Source of the DNA: Flabesymbios commensalis
Lineage: Eukaryota; Annelida; Polychaeta; Terebellida; Flabelligeridae
Reading direction: 5' to 3'
Assembly (NCBI GenBank): GCA_964017125.1
Contig: OZ024915.1
Span: 17,527,273 to 17,591,272, forward strand
DNA: 64,000 nt
The first letter of the stretch is position 1, and the number at the start of each line of letters is the position of its first letter. The notes below the pieces were generated by a model. The model made no database searches. It was given only the letters and a program-made list of their open reading frames with translations, and was not told the DNA's origin. The position numbers and the translations under genes are program-made. Shown one piece after another: positions 57,985 to 64,000 of the stretch.

Positions 57985-58215
57985 CAGTTCATGTGAGTGG
58001 CTCCACCTGTGGTCTGGAGAGCAGTGTCATCTGATTCATCTCGTGAACCATCTCCTGGCCCAGTTTAGACGGTATGTGTGTGGCGACCTCACTTGCAGAT
58101 TTATCGCGACCGGGTTCGAGCCGGACGGGATCACTGATTGACCCTCGCCCCATGTGGGGCCAATATGTGCACAAAAGTGGCCCGTCCGAAAGCCCTAATG
58201 ATTTCATTTTTGTCA
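57985..58215 (+). mobile_element. Diverged relative of the dimeric SINE, 3' part
   Basis: GTCTGGAGAGCAGTGTCATC, CATCTCCTGGCCCAGTTTAG, ATATGTGCACAAAAGTGGCC and ATGATTTCATTTTTGT match the 3' half of the SINE at 61.8 kb. GGGTTCGAGCC near 58,111 is an extra B-box-like site inside. Confidence 0.7.
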
Positions 58216-58294
58216 TAGCAAATTAACATTTTCCTGTCTCTTCCAAACTATTCTATATCTAATTAATTCCAGTACGGAGTACATGAATTCTACC

Positions 58295-59647
58295 GTTACG
58301 TGATCACATTTTTTTGCTTTTTTCGTCTTGTTTTTTCTCAAATAGTTCATATATTGTAAACATTTTGACATTTTGTCGGGTTTATTCATCTGATTTACCT
58401 TTTGTGTGCATTCTGGCTACAAATATTTATCCTCAATCCCGTTTATGTACTTAATATAGCCATACAAAATTACTGTTACGTGATCACGCTAAATGGACAT
58501 GGTTTTTTTAAGGTTATGTGCGTTTTGATATTTCTGCTCTCATTGTGTTTCTGTTCATTTTTTATGTGTTTTTTTCGGAAAAGAACACTTAGGCGCTATG
58601 TTGGAGATTTATTTATTTAATGTGACACCATACATATTTACATTGTAACGAGAACAAAATTGAAATACGTCGTTACGTGATCACCGTTACGTGATCACTT
58701 GAAGACCAAAGAAATGAAAATAAAAAACACTTGCAATGATATCATGAATTTCAGCGTTACATAATCGTTTTTTTCATTTTTTCTTAAACCAAAGTCATTG
58801 TATCTAGGTAAATGGTGGATAGACTTGATTTTAAATAAATCGAACATATTGTGGTAATTAAAAAAACCTATCATTTTTTTCTTTTGTGACCACTCTAATT
58901 GGGAAATCCCTTTTTAGTGTCAAAATGAATTATCAGCCTAACCACTTGATTTATTTTAATAATTTCTACGTTATTCGTTCCCGTAAGCCTTGGGCTTATA
59001 TCACAATGTTTATCGATGTTAGAGAGACCATTTTTATTGTGTAGGAGAAAATTAATTGAATAAAAACCTCGTTACGTGATCACAGTTACGTGATCACATC
59101 ATAATTGAAAGTTCATCACCTTAAAAACGGTAAGTAATAGTAGATGTTTTTTTATCGAATATATATGAATATATCAATAAATAATCCAATAAATGAACAT
59201 TATTTGTATTCAACACACGAAGACGTTATAATTTCATATGTTGATTATAACACAGCAATATTTGTTACGTGATCACTGGCTATTTATTTTCATCTCACAT
59301 ATTTCAAGTCAAATTGAAAATATTTTGATCCATATTGATTTGTATCTTACTTTTATTTAGTGTATTAGGATGCCTTTAACCCTGGGTACTAGCATTTCGT
59401 CAAAATATTACCAATTAGGTGTGTAGCTTCGCATACAAAAAATGCGTGATCACGTAACATTACTTTTTACATGATAAAAGTGTGATCACGTAACGTAATT
59501 CTAGCGCATATAGGGCACAGTACGTCCAAAAGTAAATTATTTTTTATTTTGAATTGACCCATGGAAGGAGAAAAACGATTATTATTTATTTTCAATTTAA
59601 ATCAATAAAATTACAAGCCTATTTCATCAATTTTGTTACGTGATCAC
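58295..59647. repeat. Ten exact GTTACGTGATCAC sites
   Basis: Forward copies start at 58,295, 58,475, 58,672, 58,686, 59,071, 59,085, 59,264 and 59,635. Reverse copies (GTGATCACGTAAC) start at 59,446 and 59,482. A degraded one (GTTACATAATC) is near 58,755. Several intervals are close to 180-195 bp or twice that, and two pairs are 14 bp apart. The sequence between sites is AT-rich and not obviously repeated. The 13-mer is most of an 18-bp palindrome centred on GTGATCAC. Confidence 0.95.
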
Positions 59648-59649
59648 AC

Positions 59650-60150
59650 CGGTTGATTTGAGATTTCTAAGTTTTAGACATTGCCACAATGTCTTGTCAT
59701 TAGACTTGTAAGACAGATAAAAAGTTATAATAACTAATACATTGTGATTATATGTATATATACTGAAACAAAATATATTTTTGCTGACAAAGGTCGTTTA
59801 ACTTTTTGAAAGAGGAGAAGACGAAATACTTCTACTTAAAGCACGTATTGTAGCCGTTTTTGCGGTAAAAATGGTGTATCATGTCGTATATATACGGTGT
59901 ATATTTTTGATGTTAAGTGAATCCTACATTATTATTTTTTGTGGAACTATTTACTTTCATATGTAATCCATGCAGCATAGTAGTAAAAAAGAGTTAATTA
60001 AAATATTTTTGTAAACATTTTTGGTGGTGTCCACGTGGAACTCATGAGTTGGCCTACTGCCAGCTACTGCCGGCAGTACTCATTGTACCATCACCAAATA
60101 GAGATGGCGCCACGTCACTCAGTATATATAGCAGTACATTTTTAAGAGTC
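59650..60150. other. AT-rich interior of the 55.5-61.6 kb region
   Basis: No gene or repeat was recognised. Confidence 0.4.
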
Positions 60151-60335
60151 GGACTAACGGACTATAACGACCTTTTTGTCGGACTAACGGCCTGTCGGAC
60201 TAACGATCTTACTGTCGGACTGATGACTTATCGGACTGGCGACCTTACTTTCGGACTAACGACCTGTCGGATCAACGAAATGTCGGACTAAAGGCCTGTC
60301 GGACTAACAATTTGTCGGATTAACGACCTGGACCC
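60150..60335. repeat. GTCGGACTAACGGCCT minisatellite
   Basis: About nine units of roughly 15-16 bp built on TCGGACTAACGACCT and TCGGACTAACGGCCTG. It lies just left of the TTCGGAACAATGAACC repeats and shares the TCGGA core with them. Confidence 0.85.
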
Positions 60336-60429
60336 GGGTCCGCCGCTAACATTTTGTTGTACCACCCTGCAAACAGATAATTTTACAGCAGAAATTTGAG
60401 CGAGAGAAGATATGAGATTCAATAATGTC

Positions 60430-60655
60430 ACTATTTCGGAATAATAAACCTTCGGAGCAATGAACCCCTATTTCGGATGAATGACTCTTCGGAACAATGA
60501 ACCTTTATTTAGGAACAACGAGCCTTCGGAACAATGAACATTTGGAGCAATGAACCCCTATCTAGGATGAATGACCCTTCGGATCAATAAACCTTCGGCA
60601 CAATAAACCTTTTTTCGGAACAATGAACCTTCGGAGCAATGAACCTTCGGAAGAA
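60430..60655 (-). repeat. TTCGGAACAATGAACC minisatellite
   Basis: About a dozen units of TTCGGANCAATGAACC, some in a longer pattern with CCCTATTTCGGATGAATGA. It is the reverse complement of the 55.5-kb array, and two more units are at 61,545-61,590. Confidence 0.85.
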
Positions 60656-61000
60656 GAAGAAACAATTATTTGACTAAACATAGTTAATTACGAATAAAGT
60701 GAAAAGTACAAATAACAGTCAGGAAACCATAGTTAGGACAAAAAATGCCGCTACCACTATGGCCAACTTTCACACAAGGGAAAATAATTTCAAGATACAT
60801 AAGTTGGAAAGGGTCAATGATTATGACGAAAACGATATTGTACCAATGATTACATAATAGATATCTACAAACATGCAAAAATGTGGATGGATTTATACAA
60901 ATATATTTTAAATATATAGAAAAATGATAATGAGACGGTCGTCCTAACAATAATGTAAACTAGCTTGTCATGATATCATAATAATATTATATCGATACAG

Positions 61001-61068
61001 CTTTGCAGAGCCAAAAGGCAGCAACTGCACACTTGTAAAGTAAGCAGATGCTGCCCTTCGGCTCGACA
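61001..61068. repeat. Second copy of the GCCAAAAGGCA hairpin
   Basis: CTTTGCAGAGCCAAAAGGCA, CTTGTAAAGTAAGCAGATGC and TGCCCTTCGGCTC match 34,635-34,697. Confidence 0.65.
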
Positions 61069-61099
61069 AGGAAGAAGGAAACAAAGCACTTTATTCATC

Positions 61100-61540
61100 T
61101 CCAATGGAAACAAAAAGTCGGCAGACACGACCCTTAGGTACCATCAGAGCGAAATAGGAAATTATGAAAGAGTAAAATGAAATATGGTTAAATAACAATA
61201 ACAGTGAAAAAATCAATTTTGATTCAACATGTTACATATATAACAGTGATTTATATTACATACAGTATTATATTTACTAATACAGAATTTGTTAATGTAT
61301 TCATTAAAACCAGTTATGCTGTATGTAGTTGCTTTATTTAATATTATTAAAGGCGTGTTGCTAATGACAATGGGTAATTGGTATCTAATGCATTTACGTG
61401 GGAATGTGTTTAACTATGGAGTTTCGCAAATTGGTGCATCCTCTAGTACTGTAATTGTGAATATTCAAACCAGTTTGGAAAGTAACATTTTGAAAATACA
61501 CAGGAAGACAATTATTTGTATAATTAAAATAAAATTTCAG
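61100..61540. other. AT-rich DNA, nothing assigned
   Basis: The overlapping frames at 61,289-61,570 and 61,394-61,708 carry no recognisable motif and cross repeat sequence at their ends. Confidence 0.4.
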
Positions 61541-61784
61541 CTGTTGAACAATGAACCTTCGGAAAAGTAATCCTTCGGACCTGTAACCATTTGCAACTGC
61601 AATGTGAATGACAATGCGTGTGGTGGATCCATATTTTTCGAGGGCGGTGTAATAATGCAAAGCATTCAACATAGTGCCACGTACTGCCATCAGTATTTTA
61701 TGGAACATGTTGGTGTTAGCGAGGTGATTATGTTAAAGTTCGAAATCGTAGAATATTAAGTAGAGTGTGCTATGCTAACATTCA

Positions 61785-62086
61785 TAGGGTAGTGGTTAGC
61801 ACCGCTGCCTTTCACGCCAGAGTTCGGGGTTCGGTTCCCGATCTCGGCGGTTTGAAAGAAACAAAAAATGTTTCTTCCCCATCCAAGTGTGAAAGTCAGT
61901 ATTGTGGAAAGCCTCCGTGACCAAGAGGTAGCGTGCTCGGCCTCAGACCGCCAGGGCTCGAATTTCGAATCCTGTGTCTGGAGGACAGTGTCATCTCAAT
62001 CATCTCACTATCCCTAGGAGGTTCTCCTGGCCCAGCTCAGCCTATATGTGCACAAAGGTGGCCTAAAGCCCGATTCATTTCATTTG
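61785..62086 (+). mobile_element. Dimeric tRNA-derived SINE with 14-bp duplication
   Basis: Two tRNA-like units in a row: GTAGTGGTTAGCACCGCTGC then GGGGTTCGGTTCCCG, followed by CCTCCGTGACCAAGAGGTAG then GGGCTCGAATTTCGAATCC. The tail is CGATTCATTTCATTTG. TATGCTAACATTCA flanks both ends exactly (61,771-61,784 and 62,087-62,100), the mark of LINE-driven retrotransposition. It is one of three related copies here. Confidence 0.9.
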
Positions 62087-62100
62087 TATGCTAACATTCA

Positions 62101-63585
62101 GCCAATCAATCAGAGCTTGACTTGAGTTTTAGCGTTGTACCAACGCCGTACTGACAATGGCAGGGAGGCCGGATCCGCGAGGCACTGAAATGTGGACGCG
62201 TCCCTCAGGCGATTTGCCTGGTATGTGACGCAGACAGAGAGAGGCAAGTAGTGCGGCCTCAGCCAGTCAGTGTCGTGCGCGCCGTCAACACGGCCGCTGT
62301 CAGAAACGGCTACTCACAGATTGTGACATTTATCTTTGACAATAGTGTTTTAATAAATAAGACCACCACGTTATATTATTATCATGTTTACCATCTATGC
62401 ATGAAACTGAATCCTGTGAAATACTTTTCATAAATAAAGAAGCTTGAAACTGTATTTAATATATTAAGTTAGTTTCCAAATACCATGATAAAGGGAACTA
62501 ACATTTACGGAGGTCGTTTAAAGTGCGATTGCGAATCCCACCATTCGACACCCCCCCCCCCCCCCCCGGGCACCCCCTCAGGGACGGTGTGTGAGATGCA
62601 CACGACACACATCCCAGGCCCGTGCCCAGGAATTTTTGAAGAGGGAGTCGAATTTTGGATTGCTTGGGTATTCTTGAAATAAGTTAATTGGAGCCCCTAT
62701 AAAATACTGCTTGAATTGATATAATTTTGGCGTTGAGCGAATGGGAAACGCAGGTTAGGGGGGTCAGCAGGCATACCCCGGTATTTTTTTATTGTTAGCT
62801 GCAAATTAGTGCAATATAGTGGATTCTGGAAGATGTTGCTGGGGTAAATTTTCAGATTTGCGACCCTCTCGAACAAAACAACCCCCCACCCCCTCCGCCT
62901 GCATCCTGGTATTGTTTTTTACTCCCGTTTAGCTTGGAGTAAATATATATAAATGAACACTTTACAGGATTTTTACAGTTATTTGATGAGAAACAGTATC
63001 TCTGAGTTACTTTGTTCTGTTACCAAGTTCTGCCAAGCTGGCGGGATCCTGTTCAGCACGCAATAGCTGATAAGCTAGCAGAATATATACAATCGGTGCG
63101 CTGAGTGCTGGTATCTTAATCCGATTGACTAATGAGCTATTACAATTAACCTGCTGTAAGCATTTCGAGCAACCCTTCCATTCCAGAGCTGATGCGTAAG
63201 TATTTGTATTATATTAAACACATTCAGATTAGAATATTTTACAATGAGATAAGGTTGATCATGGTAGCGAACAAGTGCGTGTTTAAATAACACATACCTA
63301 GCATCTAGTATGTCATCGTCAACAGCTTCTATCACGGTAAAGTGGGATGTATCTATGCGGTGACAATCACTGCATGGTTATAAATCTACTGAGAGAAGGA
63401 AACTTTTCAGTGCTGGTCTTTGTACAATTTTGTTCTCTACCAAACCCATATTACCATATCATACCTAGTTCTTATGGCAAATTATCCATACATTTTCAAA
63501 AGGAAATCTCATAATTTATGTGCATAAATCCACATTATACAAACTTGATTCTGACAGAAGCACTATTTGCAACAACATGCGACAT
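62101..63585. other. Mostly unassigned DNA
   Basis: It contains a 17-C run at 62,551-62,567 and a GC-rich stretch at 62,150-62,310. No gene is supported; the frames are short and featureless. Confidence 0.4.
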
Positions 63586-63599
63586 GCAGCACTTGAATA

Positions 63600-63912
63600 A
63601 AAATGAAATGAATCGGGCTTCAGGCCACCTTTGTGCACATACAGGCTAAACTGGGTCAGGAGAACCTCCTGAGGATGGTGAGATGATTGAGATGACACTG
63701 TCCTCCAGACACAGGATTCGAAATTCGAGCCCTGGCGGTCTGAGGCCGAGGACGTTACCTCTCGGTCACGGAGGCTCCCCACAATACTGACTTTCACACG
63801 TGGATGGGGAAGAAACATTTTTGTTTCTTTCAAACCGCCGAGACCGGGAACCGAACCCCGAACTCTGGCGTGAAAGGCAGCGGTGCTAACCACTACCCTA
63901 GGGCCCCCGCCC
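63600..63912 (-). mobile_element. Dimeric tRNA-derived SINE, second copy
   Basis: Reverse complement of the 61.8-kb SINE with the same two tRNA-like units. AGCACTTGAATA and AGCACTTAAATA flank it (63,588-63,599 and 63,913-63,924; one mismatch). The 133-codon frame here is SINE sequence only. Confidence 0.9.
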
Positions 63913-63931
63913 AGCACTTAAATAATACACT

Positions 63932-63994
63932 GCAAAGCCGAAATACATTATTCAGCTTCCTATTATATCGAGAAATTACTGCCTTTCGGGTTTA
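63932..63994. repeat. Third, weaker copy of the GCAAAGCC hairpin
   Basis: GCAAAGCCGAAATACATTAT and TACTGCCTTTCGGGTTTAC resemble the arms at 34,635-34,697. The copy runs to the window edge. Confidence 0.4.
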
Positions 63995-64000
63995 CACAAT

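Larger units (their letters stand above)
55490..61600. mobile_element. Candidate 6.1-kb element bounded by opposed minisatellites
   Basis: The left border (about 55,490-55,660) has a TTGCAA, then TTTTCCGAAGG and repeated TTGTTCCGAAGGTCCG. The right border (60,430-60,655 and 61,545-61,600) has repeated TTCGGAACAATGAACC, then CCTTCGGAAAAG and TTGCAA: the same sequence reversed. The interior includes a SINE copy, a hairpin, the GTTACGTGATCAC array and a CGGACTAACGGCC minisatellite. No transposase frame is seen. No target duplication could be fixed. Confidence 0.5.

Noticed and set aside
61785-62000. Two functional tRNA genes
   Set aside because: The A- and B-box-like sites belong to a SINE with target duplications and a shared tail; cloverleaf stems are incomplete.
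63516-63917. 133-codon minus-strand gene
   Set aside because: It coincides with the dimeric SINE; the same frame fragments occur in the other copy.

Overview
This window looks like AT-rich, intron-bearing nuclear DNA from a marine invertebrate animal, most likely a deuterostome such as an echinoderm or hemichordate. The clues are spliced coding exons, tRNA-derived SINEs, a CsRn1-like Gypsy LTR element, many small DNA-transposon relics, and a strong excess of the octamer TAGGCCTA. The species call is inference. No bacterial operon, CRISPR array, rRNA gene or free-standing tRNA gene was seen.

Only one host gene can be supported. It has four coding exons on the + strand (30,444-33,428, preceded by a splice acceptor at 30,399-30,400). 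It encodes a 158-residue protein with two membrane segments and a proline/glutamine-rich tail. The exon phases agree at all three junctions. I do not recognise its family.

Almost everything else is mobile DNA. From left to right: short repeats and a hairpin (0-8 kb) with a remnant of an LTR element near 7.2 kb; a 9-kb region with inverted ends (8.65-17.64 kb) that carries diverged tandem repeats, a 2.55-kb pogo/Tigger-like element and, inside that, a 670-bp hAT-like element; a 1.36-kb TIR element with a 7-bp target duplication (17.84-19.20 kb); a LINE endonuclease remnant and a SINE (21-22.3 kb); a 6.2-kb long-inverted-repeat structure around a 2.3-kb array of a palindromic ~20-bp unit (23.24-29.51 kb); the host gene with MITEs in its introns and downstream (30.4-38.4 kb); an envelope-like fossil and an 8.1-kb Gypsy element on the minus strand (41.6-50.3 kb); a 3.6-kb element with ~270-bp inverted ends and two kinds of internal tandem repeat (50.85-54.45 kb); a 6.1-kb region bounded by opposed minisatellites, whose interior holds ten exact copies of GTTACGTGATCAC (55.5-61.6 kb); and two copies of a dimeric tRNA-derived SINE with clear target duplications (61.8 and 63.6 kb).

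The most unusual theme is a repeated architecture. Several multi-kilobase structures have inverted ends, no recognisable transposase, and interiors built from short tandem or regularly spaced motifs. The best candidate for something undescribed is the GTTACGTGATCAC array, followed by the palindromic CCGTTATAACGG array.
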